Positions 27,306 to 34,889 of a DNA stretch of 64,000 bases are shown here, in pieces. The translations under genes were made by a program, and so were the position numbers. The stretch lies in assembly GCF_000725805.1 (NCBI RefSeq), contig NZ_KL647132.1, positions 372,001 through 436,000 of the forward strand. Direction: 5' to 3'. Positions within the stretch are counted from its first letter, which is position 1. Each line of letters begins with the position of its first letter. This stretch comes from Streptomyces xanthophaeus. GTDB taxonomy: Bacteria > Actinomycetota > Actinomycetes > Streptomycetales > Streptomycetaceae. Below the pieces are notes generated by a model. It was not told where the DNA came from. It saw only the letters and a list, made by a program, of their open reading frames with translations, and ran no database searches.

Positions 27306-28276
27306 AGTTTGTTCGTCTCCGCATTCCGGGCCGGGTCGGTCTGCTTGATGCCCGCCGGCAGGAAGCCGGTCTGCCCCTTCTCGGCCAGCTGCTTCAGGTA
27401 CTCCTGGTACTTCTCAGGCGAGACGACCTTGACGTTGAAGAGCATCCGGGAGTGGTCGACACCGCAGAGCTCGGCGCACTTGCCCATGAAGGTGCCCTCC
27501 TGGGAAGGAGTGACCTCGAAGACGTTGGTGTGGCCCGGGATGACGTCCTGCTTGAACAGGAACGGGACCACCCAGAAGGAGTGGATCACGTCGTTCGACG
27601 ACAGGATGAAGCGGACCTTCTCACCCATGGGGAGGACCAGGGTCGGCCCCGGGTTGCCGGTCTGCGGGTTCCGGTCGCCCGGGACGCCCTTCTCGTAGAC
27701 GCCCTCGGCGCCGGCGGGGAAGGCCTTGGAGAAGCGGTCCGGGATGGAGGCGAGCTCCTTGGGGACCTCGCCCGCCTTCGGGGTGGCCGCGTCGCCGTCG
27801 ACGTCCTCGATGTAGTTGAAGCCCCAGCTCCACTGGTAGCCGATCACGTTGATCGTGTGCGCCGGCTTGGCGGAGAGGGAGAGCAGCTTCGACTCGTCAC
27901 GCGCGGTGAAGTAGAAGAGCACCGAAACGATGATGAGCGGGACCACGGTGTACAGCGCCTCGATGGGCATGTTGTACCGGGTCTGCGGCGGAACCTGCAC
28001 CTTCGTCCGGCTACGCCGGTGGAAGATGACGCTCCAGATGATCAGGCCCCACACCAGGATGCCTGTGATGAGCGCGGCTGCCCAGGATCCCTGCCACAGG
28101 GAGAGGATGCGCGGCGCCTCCTCGGTTACCGGAGTCGGCATTCCGAGGCGGGGGAAGTTCTTCCATGTATACGAGCAACCAGTGGCGGTCGCCAGGACCA
28201 CGCCCGCAGTCAGCGCCTGCAGCAGCTTCCGCCGCATCGGGCGCCGCGGCGAGCGGTCGGAGCCGTAGGGACTCAC
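27302..28276 (-). CDS. ctaC: Cytochrome c oxidase subunit II (CuA subunit, lipoprotein)
   Basis: A 324-residue subunit II. The N-terminus [17 protein letters not shown] leads into a signal ending ATGC, a lipobox. Two membrane helices follow, then the periplasmic-side cupredoxin domain with the CuA ligands [12 protein letters not shown] and the upstream His/Met positions. It accepts electrons from QcrC. I chose GTG at 28276, preceded by GGGAAGG; it matches the start that I remember for S. coelicolor CtaC. It is first in the ctaC-ctaD-ctaF operon and divergent from the cysteine desulfurase fusion. Confidence 0.95.
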   Translation of the reverse strand: MSPYGSDRSPRRPMRRKLLQALTAGVVLATATGCSYTWKNFPRLGMPTPVTEEAPRILSLWQGSWAAALITGILVWGLIIWSVIFHRRSRTKVQVPPQTRYNMPIEALYTVVPLIIVSVLFYFTARDESKLLSLSAKPAHTINVIGYQWSWGFNYIEDVDGDAATPKAGEVPKELASIPDRFSKAFPAGAEGVYEKGVPGDRNPQTGNPGPTLVLPMGEKVRFILSSNDVIHSFWVVPFLFKQDVIPGHTNVFEVTPSQEGTFMGKCAELCGVDHSRMLFNVKVVSPEKYQEYLKQLAEKGQTGFLPAGIKQTDPARNAETNKL

Positions 28277-28559
28277 GTAGCGCCTTCCCGAGAGTCTCGG
28301 CCCGCGCGGCCGGCCGCGGCCGTGTTCGGGTCGGTCGCCGGCCCTGACGCAGGCAGGGGTTTGGATGTTTATGCGGACCAAACCCTACTGGACGCTATTT
28401 GGGGTCGCGCGGGGAGGGTGCCCAACGCGCCGCTACTGCCCCCGAAGGGATGGATCCGCCGTCCGGGGGACGGTGCGATCGGCCCTGACCGGCCCCCTCC
28501 GGAAGACATCTGACGGCCCCTGACCTCGTACGGTCCCGGGCTCCGGCTAGCGTGACCGG

Positions 28560-29939
28560 ATGCCGTACTTCGACAGCGCGTCCGCCGCCCCCCTGCACCC
28601 CGTGGCCCGGCAGGCGTTGCAGGCCTCCCTGGACGAGGGCTGGGCCGATCCGGCCCGGCTGTACCGGGAGGGACGGCGCGCCCGGCTGCTGCTGGACGCG
28701 GCGCGGGAGGCGGCCGCGGAGTCCGTGGGCTGTCGCGCCGACGAGCTCGTGTTCACTCCTTCGGGGACGCACGCGGTTCACACGGGCCTCTCGGGGGTCC
28801 TCGCCGGTCGCCGGCGTGTCGGCGGGCATCTGGTCGTATCGGCGGTCGAACACAGTTCTGTACTGCATGCGGCGGACGTGCACGAGCGGACCGGAGGCAC
28901 CGTCACCCAGGTCCCGGTGGACCGGTACGGCGCGGTCGACGCGGCCCGGTACGCCGCCGCCCTGACCCCGGAGACCGCCCTGGCCTGCCTCCAGTCGGCC
29001 AACCACGAGGTGGGCACGGTGCAGCCGGTCGCGGAGGTGGCGCAGGCGTGCGCCGCGGCCGGGGTGCCGTTGCTGGTGGACGCGGCGCAGTCGCTGGGCT
29101 GGGGCCCGGTGGAGGGCGCCTGGTCGGTCCTCGCCGCGAGCGCCCACAAGTGGGGCGGCCCGCCCGGGGTCGGGCTGCTCGCGGTCCGCAAGGGGGTCCG
29201 GTTCTCCCCCCAAGGCCCGGCGGACGAGCGGGAGTCGGGGCGCTCCCCCGGCTTCGCGAACCTTCCCGCGATCGTGGCGGCGGCGGCCTCGCTGCGGGCC
29301 GTACGGGCCGAGGCCGAGGCGGAGGCCGCCCGGCTGCGGGTCCTGGTGGACCGGATCCGGCGGCGGGTGGTCCGGCTGGTCCCGGACGTGGAGGTGGTCG
29401 GCGCCCCGGACCGGCGGCTGCCCCACCTGGTCACCTTCTCCTGCCTGTACGTCGACGGGGAGAGCCTGCTGCACGAGCTGGACCGCGCCGGTTTCTCGGT
29501 CTCCTCCGGCTCCTCCTGCACCAGCTCCACACTGACCCCCAGTCACGTGCTGCGGGCGATGGGGGTGCTGTCGGAGGGGAACGTACGGGTGTCCCTGCCG
29601 CCGGGGACCACGGCGGAGGAGGTCAACGCGTTCCTGGAGGTGCTGCCGGGTGCGGTGGCGGGCGTACGGGAGAAGCTCGGCGTGAGCGAGCCCCCGGCGG
29701 TGGAGCCGGTGGCCGACTCCCTGGAGCTGGACGCGCTCGGCCTGCGCTGCCCCCAGCCGGTGATCGAGCTGGCCCGGGCCATCGGCCGGGTCCCGGTGGG
29801 CGGCACGGTGACGGTCGTCTCCGACGACGAGGTGGCCCGGCTGGACATCCCGGCGTGGTGCGCGATGCGGGGCCACGCCTACCTCGGCGAGGCCGGACGC
29901 CCCGCGGGCGTGGCGTACACGGTCCGCCGCCAGGTCTGA
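28560..29939 (+). CDS. Cysteine desulfurase fused to a TusA-like sulfurtransferase
   Basis: A 459-residue two-domain protein. Residues 1-375 are a class V PLP enzyme with the PLP lysine in ASAHKWGG (near 197) and the catalytic Cys in SSGSSCTSS (near 320), which takes sulfur from cysteine as persulfide. Residues 385-459 are a TusA domain with LDALGLRCPQP; its Cys (near 397) can receive the persulfide. The fusion would pass sulfur internally to a tRNA-thiolation, molybdopterin or Fe-S acceptor. ATG at 28560 is the evident start. Nearby erpA and nadA suggest Fe-S supply, but they are separate units. Confidence 0.92.
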   Translation: MPYFDSASAAPLHPVARQALQASLDEGWADPARLYREGRRARLLLDAAREAAAESVGCRADELVFTPSGTHAVHTGLSGVLAGRRRVGGHLVVSAVEHSSVLHAADVHERTGGTVTQVPVDRYGAVDAARYAAALTPETALACLQSANHEVGTVQPVAEVAQACAAAGVPLLVDAAQSLGWGPVEGAWSVLAASAHKWGGPPGVGLLAVRKGVRFSPQGPADERESGRSPGFANLPAIVAAAASLRAVRAEAEAEAARLRVLVDRIRRRVVRLVPDVEVVGAPDRRLPHLVTFSCLYVDGESLLHELDRAGFSVSSGSSCTSSTLTPSHVLRAMGVLSEGNVRVSLPPGTTAEEVNAFLEVLPGAVAGVREKLGVSEPPAVEPVADSLELDALGLRCPQPVIELARAIGRVPVGGTVTVVSDDEVARLDIPAWCAMRGHAYLGEAGRPAGVAYTVRRQV

Positions 29940-29946
29940 CCCGGGG

Positions 29947-29997
29947 CGCAGGCAGGGGCCGGCCCCGCGCTCGTGCGCGGTCCGGCCCCTGCCTGCG
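29947..29997. terminator. Bidirectional terminator between convergent genes
   Basis: A perfect 16-base stem (29947-29962 with 29982-29997) with a 19-base GC-rich loop fills the space between the desulfurase fusion and the convergent kinase gene. It can serve both. Confidence 0.85.
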
Positions 29998-30009
29998 GGT
30001 GCCCGGCCG

Positions 30010-30987
30010 TTACGCGGCCAGGTGGGCGCGGACCTCCGCCGCGGCCTCTTCCCCGTACGCCTTGGTGAAGCGCTCCATGAAGTGGGCCCGGGCCAGGGTG
30101 TACTCCTGGGTGCCGAGGGTCTCGATGACCAGCGTCGCGAGCATGCAGCCGAGCTGCGCCGCGCGCTCCAGGCCCACGCCCCAGCCGAGACCGGTGAGGA
30201 ACCCGGCGCGGAACGCGTCGCCGACGCCGGTCGGGTCGACCTTGGCGGTCTCCTCGGGGCAGCCGACCACGATCGGGGCCTCGCCGGCCCGCTCGATCTT
30301 CACGCCGTTGGAGCCGAGGGTGGTGACCCGGGTGCCGACCTTGGCGAGGATCTCCTCGTCGGTCCAGCCCGACTTCGACTCGATGAGGCCCTTCTCGTAC
30401 TCGTTCGAGAAGAGGTACGTCGCGCCCTCCATCAGGGTGCGGATGTTCTCGCCGTCCATGCGCGCGATCTGCTGGGAGAAGTCCGCGGCGAAGGGGATCC
30501 CGCGGGTGCGGCACTCCTCCGTGTGGCGGAGCATCGCCTCGGGGTCGTCCGCGCCGATCAGGACGAGGTCCAGGCCGCCCACGCGGTCGGCGACGGCCTT
30601 CAGCTCGATCAGCCGGGCCTCGCTCATCGCGCCCGTGTAGAAGGAGCCGATCTGGTTGTGGTCGGCGTCGGTGGTGCACACGAAGCGCGCGGTGTGCAGC
30701 ACCTCGGAGATCCGGACCGACTCGGTGTCGACCCCGTGCCGGTCCAGCCAGGCGCGGTACTCGTCGAAGTCGGAGCCGGCCGCGCCGACGAGGACCGGGC
30801 GGCTGCCGAGCTGCCCCATGCCGAAGCAGATGTTCGGGCCGACGCCGCCCCGCCGTACGTCGAGGTTGTCGACGAGGAAGGAGAGGGAGACCGTGTGCAG
30901 CTGGTCCGCGACCAGCTGGTCGGCGAAACGGCCGGGGAAGGTCATCAGGTGGTCAGTGGCGATGGAGCCGGTGACTGCGATACGCAC
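30010..30987 (-). CDS. adoK: PfkB-family carbohydrate/adenosine kinase
   Basis: A 325-residue ribokinase-fold kinase. The N-terminal motif is RRGGVGPNICFGMGQLG, and the catalytic anion-hole motif DPTGVGDAFRAGF lies near residue 245. Its position between the ctaC region and erpA matches M. tuberculosis Rv2202c, the adenosine kinase AdoK. It probably phosphorylates adenosine to AMP, though PfkB specificity cannot be fixed by motif alone. I chose GTG at 30987, with AGGAG upstream; the longer frame reads through the promoter region. The length is typical. Confidence 0.85.
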   Translation of the reverse strand: MRIAVTGSIATDHLMTFPGRFADQLVADQLHTVSLSFLVDNLDVRRGGVGPNICFGMGQLGSRPVLVGAAGSDFDEYRAWLDRHGVDTESVRISEVLHTARFVCTTDADHNQIGSFYTGAMSEARLIELKAVADRVGGLDLVLIGADDPEAMLRHTEECRTRGIPFAADFSQQIARMDGENIRTLMEGATYLFSNEYEKGLIESKSGWTDEEILAKVGTRVTTLGSNGVKIERAGEAPIVVGCPEETAKVDPTGVGDAFRAGFLTGLGWGVGLERAAQLGCMLATLVIETLGTQEYTLARAHFMERFTKAYGEEAAAEVRAHLAA

Positions 30988-31119
30988 GGCGTGGATGCTC
31001 CTGCGAAGGACGGCAAGGGGACAGTCAAAACTACCCGGTCGGCAGCCTTGTTCCGACCGTACGAAACTACCCCGTAGTAGGGCTTTCTTCACGTACGCCC
31101 GGATGCCTACGGTTCGGAC

Positions 31120-31359
31120 ATGACCTTCACCGATGGCTTCGGTCACACCGAGTACACCGCCGACCTGCGCGCCGCGGAAGCCTCGCGTCAGCCAGGCTTG
31201 GCGCAGCTGCTGGGCGACTGCGCGCGGATGGCCCCGCACTGGGCGGTCCCGGCGGGCCCGCGTCCGGCCAGGGTGGCCCCGTCCCAGATCCACGGGATCC
31301 GGGTGCCGGCCGCCTCGGCGCGGCTGATCGCCTCCACGGCCGCGTACGGGGACCAGTAG
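31120..31359 (+). CDS. Small hypothetical protein
   Basis: A 79-residue reading frame from ATG at 31120. About 90 percent of its third positions are G or C, as in true genes here. No domain, signal or membrane segment is seen, and no strong ribosome site precedes it. It lies between the divergent adenosine-kinase-like gene and the large membrane-anchored protein, 76 bp upstream of the latter. It could be a small conserved protein or a chance frame. Confidence 0.5.
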   Translation: MTFTDGFGHTEYTADLRAAEASRQPGLAQLLGDCARMAPHWAVPAGPRPARVAPSQIHGIRVPAASARLIASTAAYGDQ

Positions 31360-31435
31360 CCCCGGGGGAACCGGTTTCGGCTCTGCTCCGTCCCACCCGC
31401 ATCACGTACGACGGAACGGGCGAAGGAGCGATGCG

Positions 31436-32899
31436 GTGACCAGCGAAGAACCCGACACATCACGCGGCACTCGGCGGCGGCCGGCCTGGGCCATCGGCTC
31501 GATCGCGGCCGCGGTCCTGCTCGCGGGCGGCGGGGGCGCGTACTGGGCCTCGACGGCCCACGGGGAGGGCTCCGGGGGCGGCCGTGCGGCGGACAGCGCG
31601 GCCTCCGCGCCCCGTTCGGCCGGGGACCCCTCGGGGCCGGGCATCGCGCCCGGGGAGCCCGACCCGTCCGGCGGCGGGGTGGTCTACCGGGCCGAGGTGA
31701 AGCTGCCGGAGGCCCCGGCGACGGCGCCCGCCTTCACCGCGTCCGGGGAGGTCTCCGCGCAGGAGGTGGCCCGGCTGGCCGCGGCCCTCGGGGTGCCCGG
31801 CGACCCGCGGCTGACCGGCGACGTCTGGCTGGCCGGGGAGGCCGCCGACGGGTCCGGACCGCGGCTCACGGTGTCCCGCAAGGCCCCCGGCACCTGGAAC
31901 TACACCCGGTTCCAGGCGGGCAACGGCAACGGCACCGGGGACGACTGCGTGCGGGGGAAGGACACCTGCGGCCCCGCCACCCTCCCCCAGGGCGGCGCGG
32001 ACCAGGGCGCGGACACGGGCGCCGGCACGGACAAGGGCGCGGCCACCCCGGTGTCCGAGGAGGCCGCCAAGGCCGCCGCTGCCCCGGTCCTGGCGGCGGC
32101 CGGGCTGGACGGGCCCCGGCTGGACGCCCGCCTGACCCAGGGCTCGGTGCGGGTGGTGACGGCGGACCCGGTGGTCGGCGGCCTGCCCACCCAGGGCTGG
32201 TCCACCAAGGTGGGCGTGGACGCGGCTTCCCAGGTGGTGACGGGCAGCGGCGAGCTGAAGGCGCCCCAGCGGGCGGGCGAGCAGAAGGTCGTGGGCGCCG
32301 TGGAGGCGCTGGCCCGGCTGAACTCCGCCTCGGGCGGTTCGGACGGCAGCGGCCCGGGACCGAGCGCCTGCGCGACCTCGGTCCCGCTGGACCCGCAGAC
32401 CCCGCCGCAGGCCACGGACACCCTGCCCTGCAACCCGGAACCGCGCCCGATGAAGCCCCCGCGCACGGAGACGGTGCGGGGCGCGGCGCTCGGGCTGGTG
32501 CCCGGGACGGTGGACGGGGCGCGCGGTCTGGTCCCGGCCTGGCTCTTCGAGGTGGCGGGCAAGGACGGCGGCCCCGGCCGTACGGTGAGCCAGCCGGCCG
32601 CGGCCGAGGAGTCCGCGGTGCCGCCGGGGGACGGCCGGACGGTGCCCGGGTTCTCGTACCAGGAGGCGGACCGGAAGCTGACCGTGAACTTCTGGGGCAG
32701 CCCGTGCTCCACGTACGCCCTGGAGGCGCGCGAGCAGCCGGGATCGGTCCTGGTGAAGATCACCGACACCCCGAACCAGCCCGGTCAGGCCTGCATCATG
32801 CTGGCGCAGGAGATGTCGCTGACGGCCACGCTCCAGCAGCCGCTGGGCGACCGCAAGGTCGTGGACGCGACCACGGGCAAGCCGCTGGCCCGGCAGTAG
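31436..32899 (+). CDS. Single-pass membrane-anchored extracytoplasmic protein, unknown
   Basis: A 487-residue protein with a short cytosolic N-terminus, one membrane helix (about 17-42: AIGSIAAAVLLAGGGGAYWA) and a large Gly/Pro/Ala-rich outer domain. It contains two Cys pairs (DDCVRGKDTC and later CATS/CNPE) that may form disulfides outside the cell. No enzyme motif is recognised. GTG at 31436 follows GAAGGAG. A strong bidirectional terminator separates it from the convergent erpA. Function unknown; similar proteins sit beside erpA in other Streptomyces, from memory. Confidence 0.8.
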   Translation: MTSEEPDTSRGTRRRPAWAIGSIAAAVLLAGGGGAYWASTAHGEGSGGGRAADSAASAPRSAGDPSGPGIAPGEPDPSGGGVVYRAEVKLPEAPATAPAFTASGEVSAQEVARLAAALGVPGDPRLTGDVWLAGEAADGSGPRLTVSRKAPGTWNYTRFQAGNGNGTGDDCVRGKDTCGPATLPQGGADQGADTGAGTDKGAATPVSEEAAKAAAAPVLAAAGLDGPRLDARLTQGSVRVVTADPVVGGLPTQGWSTKVGVDAASQVVTGSGELKAPQRAGEQKVVGAVEALARLNSASGGSDGSGPGPSACATSVPLDPQTPPQATDTLPCNPEPRPMKPPRTETVRGAALGLVPGTVDGARGLVPAWLFEVAGKDGGPGRTVSQPAAAEESAVPPGDGRTVPGFSYQEADRKLTVNFWGSPCSTYALEAREQPGSVLVKITDTPNQPGQACIMLAQEMSLTATLQQPLGDRKVVDATTGKPLARQ

Positions 32900-32907
32900 C
32901 CCAGACG

Positions 32908-32959
32908 CGCGAGAGGGCCCGCTCCCGGTCGGTTACGACCGGGAGCGGGCCCTCTCGCG
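32908..32959. terminator. Very strong bidirectional terminator
   Basis: A perfect 23-base stem (32908-32930 with 32937-32959) with a 6-base loop stands between two convergent genes, the membrane-anchored protein and erpA. Confidence 0.92.
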
Positions 32960-32972
32960 GGACCCGGCAGGC

Positions 32973-33329
32973 TTAGCTGAACGAGTCGCCGCAGGCGCAG
33001 GAACCCGTGGCGTTCGGGTTGTCGATCGTGAAGCCCTGCTTCTCGATGGTGTCGACGAAGTCGATGGAGGCGCCGTGGAGGTACGGCGAGCTCATCCGGT
33101 CGGTGACGACCTTCACACCGTCGAAGTCCTTCACGACGTCGCCGTCGAGGGAACGCTCGTCGAAGAAGAGCTGGTAGCGCAGGCCGGAGCAGCCGCCGGG
33201 CTGGACGGCGACGCGGAGGGCGAGGTCCTCACGGCCTTCCTGCTCCAGCAGGGTCCTGACCTTGTCGGCGGCGGCGTCGGACAGGAGGATGCCGTCGCTC
33301 ACAGTGGTCTTGTCGTCCTGTACGGACAT
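32973..33329 (-). CDS. erpA: Iron-sulfur cluster insertion protein (A-type carrier)
   Basis: A 118-residue A-type Fe-S carrier with the three ligand cysteines: PGGCSGLRY and the C-terminal GSCACGDSFS. It receives clusters from the SUF machinery and delivers them to apo-enzymes. The neighbouring NadA is a [4Fe-4S] enzyme and a likely client. I prefer ATG at 33329 over the ATG at 33335 because GGGAG is then 9 bases away rather than 3. M. tuberculosis Rv2204c is the counterpart in the same neighbourhood. Confidence 0.95.
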   Translation of the reverse strand: MSVQDDKTTVSDGILLSDAAADKVRTLLEQEGREDLALRVAVQPGGCSGLRYQLFFDERSLDGDVVKDFDGVKVVTDRMSSPYLHGASIDFVDTIEKQGFTIDNPNATGSCACGDSFS

Positions 33330-33634
33330 CTGCATTCACTCCCGAAGTGGGCGGCTCCCCGCCGGAGACAGGGAAACGTCGGACTCTTGCCGTCGGTGGC
33401 AACGAGCGGGGCCGCGGATTCATTCCGGGTCCCGACGCGTGTTTCAGATATTCATGCTCGCACACCACGCAGGCGGACGGACCGGACCGGACGACAGCAG
33501 ATGCGTCACATTGACACTATCGGCATCGTCAAACTGACGTGAAGCGGTTATGATAGATAGCGTCAAATAGACGAGAAGTCGAAGCGCCTCTGCCTTCAGA
33601 AGTCCCTTGTCGCAGAACAGAAAGGGTGCGTGTC
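33330..33634. other. erpA-nadA divergent intergenic region
   Basis: These 305 bp hold both divergent promoters. The nadA-proximal third is unusually AT-rich for this genome. It contains TTGACA at 33511-33516, TATGAT at 33549-33554, and two operator-like inverted repeats listed separately. No gene is supported. Confidence 0.6.
33527..33573 (+). promoter_or_regulatory. Two operator-like repeats flanking a -10 element of nadA
   Basis: CGTCAAACTGACG at 33527-33539 is a perfect 5-3-5 inverted repeat. CGTCAAATAGACG at 33561-33573 is a near-copy. The TATGAT -10 candidate (33549-33554) lies between them, and their centres are 34 bases apart. A repressor bound to both would cover the promoter. Control by NAD level is a natural guess for a quinolinate synthase gene, but the regulator is unknown. 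Confidence 0.55.
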
Positions 33635-34813
33635 GTGACCACCGCCCAGCCTTTGGACGTCCAGCCGACGCCCCTTGCCCTGCTGCTGCTCGGCCGCGAG
33701 GCCGACCCCAAGAGCGAGCGCGGGGTGGAATGTCCCGGCGACCTGCCCTCGCCCTCGGACCCGAACCTGGTGGAGCGCGCCCGCGCGGCCAAGGAGAAGC
33801 TCGGGGACAAGGTCTTCATCCTCGGCCACCACTACCAGCGTGACGAGGTCATCGAGTTCGCCGATGTGACCGGTGACTCCTTCAAGCTGGCCAAGGACGC
33901 GGCGGCCAAGCCGGAGGCCGAGTACATCGTCTTCTGCGGCGTCCACTTCATGGCCGAGTCCGCGGACATCCTCACCTCGGACGACCAGAAGGTGGTCCTG
34001 CCCGACCTGGCCGCCGGCTGCTCGATGGCCGACATGGCCACCGCCGAGCAGGTCGCCGAGTGCTGGGACGTGCTGACCGAGGCCGGCATAGCCGGGAGCA
34101 CGGTCCCCGTCTCGTACATGAACTCCTCCGCCGACATCAAGGCCTTCACCGGCAAGCACGGCGGCACGATCTGCACGTCCTCCAACGCGAAGAAGGCCCT
34201 GGAGTGGGCCTTCGAGCAGGGGGAGAAGGTGCTCTTCCTCCCGGACCAGCACCTGGGCCGCAACACCGCCGTCCGCGACATGGGCATGTCCCTGGACGAC
34301 TGCGTGCTGTACAACCCCCACAAGCCGAACGGCGGCCTGACCGCCGAGCAGCTGCGGGACGCCAAGATGATCCTGTGGCGCGGCCACTGCTCGGTCCACG
34401 GCCGGTTCTCGGTCGACTCGGTCAACGACGTCCGCGCCCGCATCCCCGGCGTGAACGTGCTGGTCCACCCCGAGTGCAAGCACGAGGTCGTGGCGGCCGC
34501 GGACTACGTCGGCTCGACCGAGTACATCATCAAGGCGCTGGAGGCGGCCCCGGCCGGCTCCAAGTGGGCCATCGGCACCGAGCTGAACCTGGTCCGGCGG
34601 CTGGCGAACCGATTCGCCGCCGAGGACAAGGAAGTCGTCTTCCTCGACAAGACGGTCTGCTTCTGCTCGACCATGAACCGCATCGACCTCCCCCACCTGG
34701 TGTGGACCCTGGAGTCCCTGGCCGAGGGCAACCTCGTCAACCAGATCCAGGTCGACAAGGAGACGGAGAGCTTCGCCAAGCTCGCGCTGGAGCGCATGCT
34801 CGCGCTCCCGTAA
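33635..34813 (+). CDS. nadA: Quinolinate synthase
   Basis: A 392-residue [4Fe-4S] enzyme that condenses iminoaspartate with dihydroxyacetone phosphate to quinolinate in NAD synthesis. Cluster ligands lie in VFCGVHFMAES, VHPECKHEV and VCFCSTMN. HHYQRDEV and the triplicated Rossmann-like fold are intact. I chose GTG at 33635 with AAAGGG 8 bases upstream, although GTG at 33626 is in frame. No nadB or nadC follows in this window. A strong terminator closes the gene. Confidence 0.95.
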   Translation: MTTAQPLDVQPTPLALLLLGREADPKSERGVECPGDLPSPSDPNLVERARAAKEKLGDKVFILGHHYQRDEVIEFADVTGDSFKLAKDAAAKPEAEYIVFCGVHFMAESADILTSDDQKVVLPDLAAGCSMADMATAEQVAECWDVLTEAGIAGSTVPVSYMNSSADIKAFTGKHGGTICTSSNAKKALEWAFEQGEKVLFLPDQHLGRNTAVRDMGMSLDDCVLYNPHKPNGGLTAEQLRDAKMILWRGHCSVHGRFSVDSVNDVRARIPGVNVLVHPECKHEVVAAADYVGSTEYIIKALEAAPAGSKWAIGTELNLVRRLANRFAAEDKEVVFLDKTVCFCSTMNRIDLPHLVWTLESLAEGNLVNQIQVDKETESFAKLALERMLALP

Positions 34814-34829
34814 CGGCGCCCGCCGGACG

Positions 34830-34866
34830 ACGAAGGGGCGGTCCCCCCACGGGACCGCCCCTTCGT
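34830..34866. terminator. Bidirectional terminator between nadA and the RND pump gene
   Basis: A perfect 16-base stem (34830-34845 with 34851-34866) with a 5-base loop lies between convergent genes. On the plus strand it ends in CTTCGT. Confidence 0.88.
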
Positions 34867-34889
34867 GGCTCTCGAAGGAGCCCTGCCGG

